Assembly: GCF_003590095.1 (NCBI RefSeq)
Contig: NC_039478.1
Location: forward strand, 21,142,001 to 21,206,000
Length of the DNA: 64,000 bases
Origin: Trichoplusia ni
Lineage: Eukaryota; Arthropoda; Insecta; Lepidoptera; Noctuidae
Direction: 5' to 3'
The position numbers and the translations under genes were made by a program. This document shows, one piece after another, positions 33,588 through 44,906 of this stretch; position 1 is the stretch's first letter; the number at the start of each line of letters is the position of its first letter. The notes beneath the pieces were generated by a model. It ran no database searches. It had not been told where the DNA came from and was given only the letters and a program-made list of their open reading frames with translations.

Positions 33588-34791
33588 CTGGTATAATTAT
33601 TTGTGAATGTGAAATATAATCTGCGTTGCTTGTATTCATTTTATTATTTTCTTGGTAAGTCAAAGTATTGCTTTGTTGGTGTTTGTAGTGGTTTTGTTCT
33701 ATAATCACTTGTTTACCATCTATAAATAATTTATTATTTCTAATAATTGCATGTAAGCCATCTTTTCTGGCTTGAATAAGTTTGCCTCTCATTTGTGCTC
33801 TTTCTTTTCGTGCGTTTGCATCGAGGAATTCAGATATAAATAATCCTGTACCTTGAAAGCACTCGCTGTTATTGATTAAATACTTAGTCATTCTTTTACT
33901 GAGTAATTCAATAACTAGAGGTCGGTTCTTGGTGGCTTTTCTACCTATTCTGTACATGAGCTCAATGTACCCGGATAGGTCCACATTTACAATATCGCGA
34001 AATATTTCTATTAGCCGGTTGTGGAGTACGCTTTCAGGCTCTTTGTAATATTCTGCGAGGCCATAGAGCACAATTTTTTTATAATATGAGTCATTACAAG
34101 TTGTCGTACAAGGATTACTTGGAATTCGGGGTGTTTGTATTTGCATTGACAGCTCTTTTAATTCCTTTTTTAAGTTTTCATTTTCGATGCGTAATTCTTC
34201 TAATTTATTATTAATACTTTTTATTTCCTTTGTTCTATCGTTGTTTTGTACTGTTAAATAGTTAGTTTTATTGTTCAAATCCTCTCTTAATTCGGCAATA
34301 GCTCTTTTTATTTCAGTTTGTATAGAATTCTGCAGTTCTTCTATAATTGACTTGTTGTTTTCTTTTAAGCGCAGTGTTATTAATTCACTAAGACTTTGTA
34401 TAGATATACTGTTTAGGATTTCAACATTTTCTTGCGTTCTCAAGGTGTCACCTAGGAAGCTCAAGTCTTCAGAACATGTAGTTTCGTTATTCGTATATGT
34501 AGTATTTTTTTTCAAGGAGACGTTATTTTCTGGAGTTATCATCTGTTGGGTATAGTCAGGTGCTCTCGGGGAACGTATAGGGGTATCAATGTTTCCGGTC
34601 TTTGGTATTTTGCATATGCAGGTCTGGCATTTCCATATTTTTTTATGTTCCAGGGTCATTTCTTTTTTATAATAGTTTTTCTGGATACCAGCACACTCCA
34701 GGTCGTATCTACATTTACATAGTGAACAGGTGAGATTTTCTCTAATCGGCACTTTTTGTTGACATCCTGCGCATAATGGTGTTGGAGCCAT
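33541..34791 (-). CDS. LINE ORF1: nucleic-acid-binding protein, 416 aa
   Basis: The likely RNA-binding/chaperone partner of ORF2 in the retrotransposition particle. The N-terminus (7-60) is a PHD-like zinc finger with Cys pairs C7/C10, C22/C25, C33 and C55/C58 plus W53; the position usually held by His is occupied by Asp (CRYDLEC). Residues about 140-220 are rich in heptad-like Leu, Glu and Lys (IKSINNKLEELRIENENLKK), indicating a coiled coil. Residues 238-300 (IVLYGLAE, then RIGRKATKNRPLVIELLSK) and 305-362 (ISEFLDANARKERAQMRGKL) look like the RRM-like and C-terminal domains of L1-type ORF1 proteins. The start ATG has G at -3 and G at +4. The stop lies inside ORF2. Both termini appear intact. 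Confidence 0.9.
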   Translation of the reverse strand: MAPTPLCAGCQQKVPIRENLTCSLCKCRYDLECAGIQKNYYKKEMTLEHKKIWKCQTCICKIPKTGNIDTPIRSPRAPDYTQQMITPENNVSLKKNTTYTNNETTCSEDLSFLGDTLRTQENVEILNSISIQSLSELITLRLKENNKSIIEELQNSIQTEIKRAIAELREDLNNKTNYLTVQNNDRTKEIKSINNKLEELRIENENLKKELKELSMQIQTPRIPSNPCTTTCNDSYYKKIVLYGLAEYYKEPESVLHNRLIEIFRDIVNVDLSGYIELMYRIGRKATKNRPLVIELLSKRMTKYLINNSECFQGTGLFISEFLDANARKERAQMRGKLIQARKDGLHAIIRNNKLFIDGKQVIIEQNHYKHQQSNTLTYQENNKMNTSNADYISHSQIIIPDETNNYSFRKQKDNM

Positions 34792-35200
34792 CTCAACTTT
34801 TATTAAAAATAATATCTTGTCAGGAATTTGGTAGTGACCTCTAGTATGCAGTAGTGGTACTACAGGTTGAATATTGAGTTGATGTTTGTAGTTCTAGCAG
34901 TTGAGTAATAGATGGAGCTTTTTTAAGTGTTTTAACAAATTTGTAATCTGTGGTCTTTGTTTTGAAGTAAGAAAGTTAGGAATTCAAATTTTTTCTTATA
35001 ACTGATATCGAAAATGATAAAATTAAAGTTTAAGGTGTTTTATGGATGTTATTGCCTGTAGAGGTTCAGGCAAGTTATTACGCACGGTAAAAGTACTTTT
35101 CACTGTCACTTTTGTTCATTTAAATCCACTAGTATCACTGCTTTACAATGTTTTTGTGCACTTGGCGGCAAATATTTAAAAATGTTTGTAACTTTTTTAT
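34792..35200 (-). other. Probable 5' UTR of the LINE, boundary unknown
   Basis: AT-rich sequence upstream of ORF1 with no other assignment. LINE elements of this group have 5' UTRs of this size, but no sequence feature fixes the 5' end here. Confidence 0.4.
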
Positions 35201-36150
35201 TTGGAGTCACTCATGTTATATAACGTTTCTACACTTTTATTAGTGTTTATGGATTATATATTTCACTGTATTTATTTATATTATATAATTTTAGTATTTT
35301 ATTTCTCTAAATTTCACGGAGCTACTGTTTACTGTGGGAGCAGCGCCCTCTACCTTCTGTTCCTTCCTCTTCCTCTTCCTCTATGTTTCTTCCTCTTCCT
35401 CTATGTTCTGAAGTTATACTTGAAGTTTTATTTTTCATTTGGAAGCTAAAAGCTATTATTTTTAATGAGATGTAATTTCCTTTTGCCTGCGTTTAAACTG
35501 TATTCTAATTTCGTGTTTCATCTTAGAGGTATCTACAAATGAGTATTTTCTAAGTCCTTATTTTGTTACTTAAAGCGGATGCTATTAGCGCCTTAAATAA
35601 TTTGGTTTATAAACTTTACCCGCGTGTTTAGCAGACGTTTAGACTGCACGACTGAATGAAGGTGCGAGTTCAAATCCAAGTAAACACTAATGCTTTAATA
35701 GCAGATCATATAATTATTACTTATTACCTAATTATACATTGTTTATGTTATTAATTGTTTTGATTGACTTAAAGTAATTAAGTGGATATCAATAATGCTT
35801 TGTTAATTATTATAAACAAAATTGCCGCCGTCCTATCAATTTCGTATTTGGGTTTCACAGTATTTAGCTAAAAAAAAAACAAATTCCTAATTTAAAGTTC
35901 ATAGACATTGGTCTAAAAGGAGGCCGAGTGACGCCGTTTTGTTTCTAAATTTTAAACAAAAAAGGTTTTATTACAAGTTCAAATGTTTGATTGATTTTTC
36001 TTACAAACGTAACAACCCCAACAAAATGTTCTCAAATCTAATCTCATACATCTTCGAGACAATCTTCCAAACACCGTTCGCCCAACCCCACTTCATCCAT
36101 ATCCGTCTAGTCAATGACGCTTGCCTACTCACTCATCCATTCTTCCGCAT
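35201..36150. other. Gene-free sequence with a TTCCTC tract
   Basis: At 35360-35405 there is a TTCCTCTTCCTC microsatellite with a partial duplication (CTATGTT repeated). The GC-richer piece GGGAGCAGCGCCCTCTACC at 35336 could still belong to the LINE 5' UTR. Nothing else was recognised. Confidence 0.45.
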
Positions 36151-36421
36151 ATTGTTGTCTCTCTCACTTCGCAACGAGATACGATTCGGCTTTCGTTCGT
36201 GCTTCGTTCAGTCAGTCAGTTTGCGCCGGCAGCCAAAGGAGGGAGTGCCGAACTGCGCATGCGCTATAACCTCGACGATTGTCAAAATTCGAACGAACAA
36301 CGTAAATAAACAAGTGGAATTTAATTTGTGCCAAAATCATACATTATTGTAGGGTTTTTAGATATTTTTACAGACATTAAAAGTGACATTTGTTGTGAGG
36401 TGTTGTGCAACGATTTTGCGA
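36150..36421 (+). promoter_or_regulatory. Promoter-like block with candidate non-coding first exon
   Basis: The sequence turns from AT-rich to CpG-containing. TCAGTCAGTCAGT at 36208-36220 matches the arthropod initiator (TCAGT) three times in tandem. A perfect NRF1-type palindrome GCGCATGCGC lies at 36255-36264. The following ~150 bp, without a usable ATG frame, end at TTTTGCGA|GTGAGT, a good 5' splice-site match at 36421/36422. Together these resemble a TSS with a 5' UTR exon of a plus-strand gene whose coding exons lie further right. No downstream exon was recognised, so the gene is unproven. Confidence 0.4.
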
Positions 36422-36423
36422 GT

Positions 36424-39400
36424 GAGTATTGCTTTTTGTTTTTTTCGCATGCCTGTTGGGAGCCGGCAACCGGCACTGATTTTATCCAGTAGGAATTGTA
36501 TAAATTCTTCTTGATGTTTGATAGTGATCTGGCACGGTATAGCTACCTATAGTTTTGAATATCGTGGGATAACATTGTGCGAGTTATTCTTAACATTTCG
36601 ATTGTGACAAAAGACGCGTAAATGTCAATAGATTGTCTTAGATATATCTACCTATTTATTTACGTGTAGGTACTTATGTTGTATAATGACGCTGTGTTAG
36701 GACAACTTTTTGCAATGAGCTATATTTATGATCAAAAATTGTATCTTATTATTGCGTTCTAAATATATTTATACTTATTTAAGAAGTTAATAATGTTTTA
36801 ATTCTAACAATAATAATATTCATAGTCTATTAATCGTAAGTCCGTTTGACAATGTTTATCTGTCGACATTATTTTCGTTTTTCTTTCTTAAATATAAAAG
36901 TTCTAATTTATTTTAACTCTCAGTAGATTATTTACTTTAACAACAATTATAAAAGACCATTTTCGTATATCCGTTGCGTTTTCATTTAAATAATTTTATT
37001 ACTCCGATATCCTGCCGATAAACCGCAAATTTAGGGACCAGCGAAAGATATAAAAACCTGGTCAATTTCAATTTAATGGTGTTAAGATTAGCTGCCCAAT
37101 ACTGAAGCAAGGTTTTATTGTTTTTTCTACCTATAGGACTCCATATAGGGAGGGTTAAGTAACGAGCAGGTTAATTATGTAATGCAAAAAAAGACTAGGT
37201 ACTAACAAAAAAAAACTCTTTTTTCGTTCTAAAGTTCCTTTTAACTACATATCGGTATTAAACCTAACCTATATAGTATTCAGTACATACGTACCCATTT
37301 AACCTCCTTACAAAGTTCTCAAAAATTGTATTAATAAGTACTTACATTCTTATGAGTATATTGTTATAGTTGCCGACCAGTTTTGGGGTCTAAATCTCAT
37401 TAAAAATGTTTGCGAAAAAGCACTCATTAAAATTACTCCAAATGCCTCGGTGTCTATTCTATCCAGTCTATTTGTTATCTAATTAAATTAATAATTATCA
37501 TAGTTAAAATAATTTACGAAATCCTAACTTATAGCTATATTTACCTAGTTCTACAATAATACAGGGTATGGCATCATGGTTAATTATGAATCATAACCAA
37601 AACCAATTAAAGTTTACAAAGGAAAGAAAAGACATAGAAATACTCACAATCACACCTATTATAGTTGACGATAAATACCTACAAATAAATGAGAACGTTA
37701 CTAGTGTCAGACAAATGCTTGCAACTATTTGTGGTTCTATAACAGTAATGTATTTTTGCCTTCAATCAAAAACTTATTACGAAAAGAGCGTATAATACAA
37801 AATCCCGCCGAGTAATTTGATTGACACCCCTATGATTCACTTGACGAATCATCTCCTAATCAGCGCTGATTCAAGCAAACAAACAAGTGCATTAGACTAA
37901 GTTCACACGGTCTACCTAGTCACGTTTCGTACCTAGATAGTAGCGCATAAATCAGGCGTATAGGCAGTAAGTGACTCATTGCAGGTTCCAGACATTTAGC
38001 ATTGGATTTACGATCGCTGCAAAGTTGCTGTGGAATTGCACCTTTAGATTTTACATCACTTGTAAACTGAACCTTAAACTTCAAAGATAAGGTTGATTTT
38101 CGTGTGATCTGTTTGCACTTTCGTATGTGTTGTGTGCCTATATGTTGGTATGTATGCCAAGGGTGTGAAAGGGTCGTTTTCTGTCAGGATTCCGCGCCAA
38201 GAAGACGCAATCCTAACTATGTCAATATCCGTTAGGGGTTCTTTTCATTAATGGAATACTGATCATGTGGCAGGCATTGGCAGGGTTAACACGCTGACTT
38301 GATAAGTAATTGGATATTCTAAGGGTTTTCTCGTGTTAATTCTTCCTTTATTTATTGAATCGAAAACAAATTCGCTATGCATATCAGAATAATTACTAAA
38401 AAAACTATGGATACTTCGACTATATAAAAAGGTCGTAAAAATATGTTTACTTGGGTGCCTACATTTTGTAGTTATATTAAACCTATGTACCGTCAAAGCT
38501 ATGTAGTTCTCACAAAATATTAGCTGAAATAAGTTCATAAAACTTTTCATTAGTATTCAGCAAACGGCTCCACTCGTTTCTCTGTTCTAGGTAAGTATTT
38601 GTTCTGTCTGGGCTCATTACTGAAATCGCATGAGTTTATTGAACCCGAGCCAAAGATACCACACCAGCTGATGGGTTGACTATTTATTTATATTAGATAG
38701 GTTGAACACACTTAAAGGTACATAATTTACATACCGAGGTTGAAATAGTTGCTCGTAATGAGTCTGTCTGCAAAGTTTAACACAATTTAAACTTTTGTAT
38801 TAAATTTGTACTCAATGATGCTATTACTGGATCCTTTGCGCCTCACACGGTTCAGAAAAGATAAAATGTACAATATGAACGTTTTGTTAGAGAGGAAATT
38901 GTCTATGAATGTAGGCGATGCCTTAAAATAACATTTGTAATAAAAAAAGGTTTATACGTTTGTTTACTGTGCAGGTTTCGTACGGTTTTCCATTTATTTT
39001 TTTGTTCTATTCGATAGAATTTAAATTTAGAATCAAATATGTCACATAATATATTTGTACAAAGAATAGCAATGATATTAAATGTCAAAATAAAAACACA
39101 TCGTAAAATTCCGTTGAATTCCGCGTTCTAAAATTCAAAAATATTAGAGTGACCACAAAGTAGGATAATTAAAGTTCGTGTCCGACGAAACTGTTAAACC
39201 AGGTAAACGAGCTTCGGATACTCGACGCGCCATCCAGATAAGCTAAACAGCAACTTCCTGTACGGTAGAGTGGCCATGCTTACTAATTATACGGGACTGG
39301 TTATGACAAGATAGTACACCTGTGAATTACAAAATAAAAGATCGTAAAATGTATTACTGTTATACGGTTTTGGTTTTAATGTTTTTATTACTAAAATGTT

Positions 39401-40290
39401 TTTGGGGCCCTATTATAACCTGTCAGTTGACGTAGTTCGACAACGGTCTACAAGGCGTAGAGTGACATCTGCGTTTCACAACTGCAATAGTACTAGTTTA
39501 TAAGTTTCTTTGATAGTACTAACTGTTAACGGTATCAGATACTTATTTCGATGAAAGTAACAACGATAATGACGTATAAATATATTTTTCAGTCGAAACT
39601 TAACTATTTTGAAAGCAGCGGATTTCCTTCCATTAATTTCTGACCTTAACCAATACAATTGATACGATTTCGTTTTACCTACACCTTTTGGTGTAAAAAA
39701 GGGTCTAGATAAGTCGGTCTTGTTTGAAATGTCGTTCAACCGTGACGTAACACCGCCCCTATGGAAATGTAGATGTTTGTCATGCGTTATCATTGACTGT
39801 TCAAAGTCCTCGATTTGTCAATTCAACTCACGCAATCGCCTTACGACTTATAAAGTAAGCTATAACGCTCGAACATCAGTCTGTCTAGCCGAATTAGCCT
39901 TAGGAGGATAGATTTATTTAGAACTTTGAATACATTTTGTTTTATGTCTCGACTTGGCCGTGAGAAATGGTTTTTTTCCGAATAATCTGATATTGCTGAA
40001 CAAAGAAGTAGGTGTTGTTACAAAAAGAATCACGTAGTAGCAAATTTGAATAATGATCGTTAAGAAAATTGTATCTGTTTGCTCTTTTAACAGAATATTA
40101 GGTAATTACGTACGTATAAGTTACTCTCTATCTACTCTACTCTTAATTGTGAAACGTGTCAGTTAATTGAATATAGTATTGCTTAATTAAAAGCGAAAAA
40201 TAACATTTCGCTTATTCAGTGAAAAAGGTACGTATTGTATTATTTTAGGACTATTCCCAAGTTAATTTGACAGGCTGGTGTGTGTAGCGT
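36424..40290. other. AT-rich sequence, possible long intron
   Basis: No coding exon, RNA gene or well-defined repeat was recognised. Frames at 37568-37795 (+), 38263-38550 (-) and 39476-39793 (-) carry no motifs. Confidence 0.45.
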
Positions 40291-40296
40291 TGTGCC

Positions 40297-40326
40297 GTTG
40301 ACTCGAGAGACGACCTCGACCCTGCG
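40297..40326 (+). repeat. Local direct repeat, unit 1
   Basis: GTTGACTCGAGAGACGACCT, then CGACCCTGCG, matches 40719-40748 at 27 of 30 positions. Both are followed about 40 bp later by a GCAnnCCTAACGAA word, so a segment of about 80-100 bp appears duplicated 422 bp apart. Confidence 0.7.
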
Positions 40327-40718
40327 CGTTTCAATATCCCAGTATTTTTTTATTTTATTGCAAGCCTAACGAACCATAAGTCAGATACATAATTTTGTCA
40401 AACGTAATACGTATTCATTAATTTTATACTTTTATCGTTTTGTCTGTGGTAAGATAAAAAAGCGCCTCTTTTAAATTTTTATGTGAGAAAATTTTGGAAA
40501 CCGATGTTTTGTTGGTTTCGTTTGGTAAAAGTTGTAAAACACTTAAAAATGTGATGATTTTAAATAAAGAGTAATACAAATCGTAAGCATTTGTTTAGAA
40601 TTTTCGTTTCACATATTTTCTGCTTATTTCGACGATAAAAAATACTTTAAAACTCTTTGTGCATTTTGTTTGTCACTTTCCTCCAATTCATTTCTTAGTT
40701 TTGGAAGTATAGTCCGAC

Positions 40719-40748
40719 GTTGACTCGACAGATGGCCTCGACCCTGCG
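40719..40748 (+). repeat. Local direct repeat, unit 2
   Basis: GTTGACTCGACAGATGGCCT, then CGACCCTGCG; partner of 40297-40326. Its meaning is unknown: an old tandem duplication or two copies of an unrecognised repeat. Confidence 0.7.
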
Positions 40749-40800
40749 AGGCTAATCGTTTTATTTTTAGTTTTCATTGCATACCTAACGAAAACTGATA

Positions 40801-41989
40801 CATGAGTCAATAGGCATTTGTTTTTATTTCGAAAAATTTACGCATTAACTGAAGAGACGAGAGATTAAGGATTGATAAATTGTACGTAATAAAAGATGGA
40901 ATTTCTTATAATAAAACGATGTTTGTTTTTCTTGAATAAAATCAATTGACAATACTTTCTATTGTGCCTATGGTCATTCATGTTTTTGTTAGACCTAGGA
41001 AAAATACCCTATTAAATATTTGTATAGAAAAAAGAACCATAACATAGGTTAAAGCTTATTAAAAATCAAAGAACAACATCGCATCACCACAATCCCACTA
41101 CAGTAACATTCATTCCCTGCCAAGATTTCGCACAAAGGCTAAAAGACCTAAAGGAATGGTTCAATACAAAATAAAAGACTTATTCTGTACCCAAAACGTA
41201 TTTCCGTTAAGACCGGCGGATCAAAGAAATCTCGAGTGCAAACAGAGAACATGCTCGTAACGTTTGTAAATCGTATGTATGTCATTTGTATCGTCAGCAA
41301 CGGTCCTTAGGAAGTGCTTTGTTATTTATTGGCTAATTTATTTACTGAAATAACGTTTCTTTTTTACGTGAAGACTCATTAATCTCAATAAATGAAGCAA
41401 GAATGTAACAGTTTATGTAACGTTACTCGTAACTGTTAAAGCGTTAATGCAGATACTTATAGTAAAAAATGTATTTGCAAAAAAGACTGCATGAGTGATA
41501 AGTTTTTATTAAAAAAACAGTTGAGATTATCATTTTAAGGCGTTTTTTTTTTATTGAAACTGATGGCCATTGACATGCAAAAACAAAAAAAAAATGTGTT
41601 GACCGTCTCCACTAACAATTACAATAAGTTATTTTCGTAACAATGATTAATTGTTTGTTTATTAAGACTGTCTTTATCTTGCACACCTATCACTGTCACC
41701 CTAACATTGACCCTTGCACTTTGATAAACACGTAAGTAAACTATCTTTTCCCGCTTAATTTTATAAACGTAATGTCGGTTGTAATTTATTAAAAAAAAAT
41801 AGTAAAAAAAACTTTTTTTTCGCAGCTTAAAAAATCGTTTTCTTCCCCTAAATCAACATTTGCTCATGAACTCAACTGAACATTTAAGACTGATTTTTTT
41901 TTCTAAAATAAGAACTGAGCTTCAAGCCTAAAACTTCATTCGCCTCGATAAACGCAGGAAATGACTCCGATATTAATAAATATAGGCAC
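40801..41989. other. AT-rich sequence without a gene
   Basis: Nothing recognised beyond poly(A)/poly(T) runs. Confidence 0.5.
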
Positions 41990-42245
41990 CTAGCTTCGTC
42001 TTTCGACTTCGTCCCCGTGGGTAGAAGATATAAGTTATGATTTATACCTGCCCTGTTTTTTTTTTCACATTTTGCATTGTATCTTCGCTCCTATTAGTCG
42101 CAGCGTGATGGTCTATAGCCTAAAGCCTTCCTCGATGAATGGTCTATTCAACACAAAAGAAATTTTTCAATTTGGACCAGTAGTTCCTGAGATTACCGCG
42201 TTCAAACAAACAAACAAACTCTTCAGCTTTATATATTAGTATAGA
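41990..42245 (-). mobile_element. Lep1-type mini-Helitron, copy 5
   Basis: On the minus strand it runs from TCTATACTAATATATAAAGC through (GTTT)n, GAACGCGGTAATCTCAGGAA, CATTCATCGAGGAAGGC, TCACGCTGCGACTAATAGG and ACTTATATCTTCTACCCACG to a CTAG end preceded by GACGAAGTCGAAAGACGAAG, where the terminal hairpin is altered. It is non-coding. Confidence 0.88.
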
Positions 42246-43650
42246 GTATAGATATAGAAGTATAGATAAGTACTTTAGATGCATTATGCTCTATCAGTGA
42301 TCTGTGAATCAATTAAATCGTTGTTCCTGTTATATCGTATACTAAGTGTTAGAACATTGTTTGCACGTGTATTTTAATTAATTACTTCATAAGAAAATGC
42401 TTTTAATTATCTACCTGTAAGCTTCGATTTCCTTGTTAACGATATGAGCCAAGCACTTGAATATCTTTTGTACGTACTGTATTATATTATTGTTAATGTT
42501 TTTTTTTGTTACATATATTTTTATATAAACCTGCGGACAGATTGTAGTTTTTTTGTGCTCATTCAAGTACTTAATTATTAGCTCATGGCCAAAGTCTTAG
42601 AGCTAATATAATAGAAAATAATTTTGTGGAACCTTTCTCAAAGGTTAAAAGGTTCTTTGTATCGTGCACACCAGTAATTGTTGAGCATGTCAAATAATCA
42701 AAACTTGATCTAACTTCCACGTGCTAAGTTTCTAGTATTCAGAATCCAATTATAGCACCAAGTTAAGCTTTCCCCAGGTATTTTGTGTTATTCCTAATTG
42801 AAAGTATTATTTTCGATCTTCACACATGCATTAAACTTAAGTTCTGTAAGATAAAAGTCAGAACGAATAAACTGTCCAGTAAACCATAGAAACATAACAC
42901 AACTTTTTCTGTCATTACAAGACAGAAAAAGAAACGGTAGTTAATATATTTTAACACATTAAATAGTTATGAAAATAACCTCATTCTCATTTTACATCAA
43001 AAGAAAAAAAAACTTAAGTTAATGCATGTATACACACATCAACTTCCTTATTTAACTTTTTTAAACAAAAATGTAAACCTACTCCGGTCACTAAACACGG
43101 CTTGTAAAAAAAGTAAACAGGTTTATTTTTAAATTAACCCCACCGTAGCGGTCAGCTGCGCGAGCGCAAGGGTTGCCTTCCGAGAGCGTTTCCGCTGTTC
43201 AAAACTCACTTGGTAATTAAGTTCTTAAAATAACTAGCCACTTTCAAGTAAAAAGCTACTATAACTTCACAATTATAAGGTTCTTAATTGTTTGGCTTGC
43301 GACGGATTAGTCGGTCTAGTATTTAGCAAGTAGGTCGGAAACATATATTTTATTGATATTATATTCCTTAAATAAACATAGTACCATCTTATAACTCAGG
43401 CCAAAAGTATGACTAAGACTGAATTGTTCGCTGGCGTCGCTTAAATAATTCATTTAAGAGTTATTCCCCAAACATGTGAATTAATGTAAATTAATCTGTT
43501 TAATTCTAAGCACGAGTGTGTTTAATATAATTATAGAGATTGTATAACAAGTACTACTGAGTATTCTGAGTAGTGAATACGATTCGTGCCGAATACCAAA
43601 TGTATTGAGGCTTCAATATATGTACATTTTCTTAATGGTGACATTAATTG
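42246..43650. other. AT-rich sequence without a gene
   Basis: No gene recognised. At 43145-43190 there is a short GC-rich island (GCGGTCAGCTGCGCGAGCGC) of unknown meaning. Confidence 0.45.
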
Positions 43651-43794
43651 TAATAATAATAATAAATAATAAATAAATAAATGCGGACAACATCACATAC
43701 ATTGTTCAGAACCCAAAGTAAGTTGCTAACGCACTTGTGTTATGGAATTCAGATACAACGAAGGTACCACAAACACCCAGACCCAGCTTTATAT
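43651..43794 (-). mobile_element. tRNA-derived SINE, family 1, 5'-truncated
   Basis: On the minus strand the body CTGGGTGTTTGTGGTACCTT, TTGTATCTGAATTCCATAAC and GGTTCTGAACAATGTATGTG leads to GTTGTCCGCATT and a long ATT/TTA repeat tail. The tRNA-like head is missing. The truncation point joins directly to a Helitron 5' end at 43795. Confidence 0.8.
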
Positions 43795-43805
43795 ATTAGT
43801 ATAGA
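43795..43805 (-). mobile_element. Lep1-type Helitron 5'-terminal remnant
   Basis: AGCTTTATATATTAGTATAGA (the last part overlaps the listed end) is the inverted 5' terminus seen in the full copies. It is fused without spacer to the truncated SINE body. Confidence 0.6.
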
Positions 43806-44896
43806 TTAGCTTTAAATAACTAAAAAAATACGATTTCTTATCAAAAAGTCATGTACTTTAAAAAACTCTTGCAAACCACATCCTCCAATAACATTTTTGT
43901 ACACCAGATTCCACACATCGTATGTGAAATCGAAAGGAGTCCAAACACCATTTAACATATTCCCATACATATTTGGTGCCGTGGGAGTTCTCGAGGTGCT
44001 AATAATAACAAGGAAGATGTTCGTACAACTGAACTGACCCTTTTACTCGTTCTTTTGTGAATGAACGACAAGTTCAAGCGTTCGTTTTTTCTGTCAGCTG
44101 TGACATTTTTGAATGAGGATGTGATCGTAATGTTGACCGTTGCCGCGTTGGGAGCTGTTTTTGGAGGTAAACAAATTTGGAATTAGATTAAATTAAGTGA
44201 TGTTTTCAGGTACCTGTATTGCTTTGTCTTGTTTTATTTGCTATACCTAATTCATATTTTAATACTGCAATGCAGTTTAAAGGTAAATAGTATGTAAATT
44301 TCAGACGATTTTTTCTGCTTGTGAAAGTGTTTTTCTTGCTACCAATGATTGCTATTAATGATTTAATATTGCCGAACGGTTTAAAAATACCTATTCTTAT
44401 GAAGGTGTTATTTCTATGGTGAAAAGCGCTGGTCTCTTTTTAATTTGGAAATAACTATTCGAATTACGTTAACGTTGGAACTTTTTGAAAGCCTTGTACG
44501 GAGGTCTCAGATGACTTTAAAAGGATCAAAAGCATTACAGTTCAAAAATTCTGGAAACGAGAAACGAAATCGAATGCACGAAATAGTACAGAAAAGAAAT
44601 TTCAAAAATACTGGATGGTGGAATTGAAACTGCAGAAAATATCGTTGAATTTTTGAAACGGGCTAGAAGTTTTAGAAGCGAATTCACTGATGGTCATTTG
44701 CAGAAATTATGAACTTAATACCTGGCATTTGTACCCGTCTACGAAATTGCAATCGTTTCGACCCCCGTTTACCCGTCTAGCCTGAAAGTCAGGAATAAAA
44801 GATGTATTCCTTTATCATTTACTCTTGGCTAACTTAACCTATTACATTTGTACGTATTTTGGCCATCGTCTAGAAAAGGCCGGAAACAGTTAGGTT
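43806..44896. other. Gene-free sequence before the R1-clade insertion
   Basis: No established gene. At 44130-44166 a 12-codon ATG frame (MLTVAALGAVFG) runs into a GGAG|GTAAAC splice-site match; it is discussed as a weak candidate only. Confidence 0.4.
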
Positions 44897-44905
44897 AGGT
44901 TTTAT
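44897..44905. repeat. 9-bp target-site duplication, left copy
   Basis: AGGTTTTAT, repeated at 45895-45903 on the far side of the poly(A) tail. It overlaps a TTAGGTTAGG motif at 44890-44899. Confidence 0.85.
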
Positions 44906-44906
44906 T

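Larger units (their letters stand above)
30209..34791 (-). mobile_element. CR1-like non-LTR retrotransposon, apparently intact coding region
   Basis: Two long overlapping reading frames on the minus strand (ORF1 at 33541-34791, ORF2 at 30600-33587) are followed by a ~390-bp AT-rich 3' UTR. The element ends in four tandem copies of GTTTGAA at 30209-30236 and has no poly(A). Ending in a short tandem repeat, ORF1 with a PHD-like finger plus an RRM-like domain, and an ORF2 with APE-type endonuclease and RT but no visible RNase H all fit the CR1 group. Zenon-type CR1 elements of butterflies are a possible identity. The 5' end is not defined: a 5' UTR probably extends some hundreds of bases beyond 34791, and no target duplication was found. 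Confidence 0.9.

Noticed and set aside
35939..36352. 137-aa plus-strand frame across the promoter-like block
   Set aside because: No domain; it spans the predicted initiator and looks like chance openness in mixed-composition DNA.
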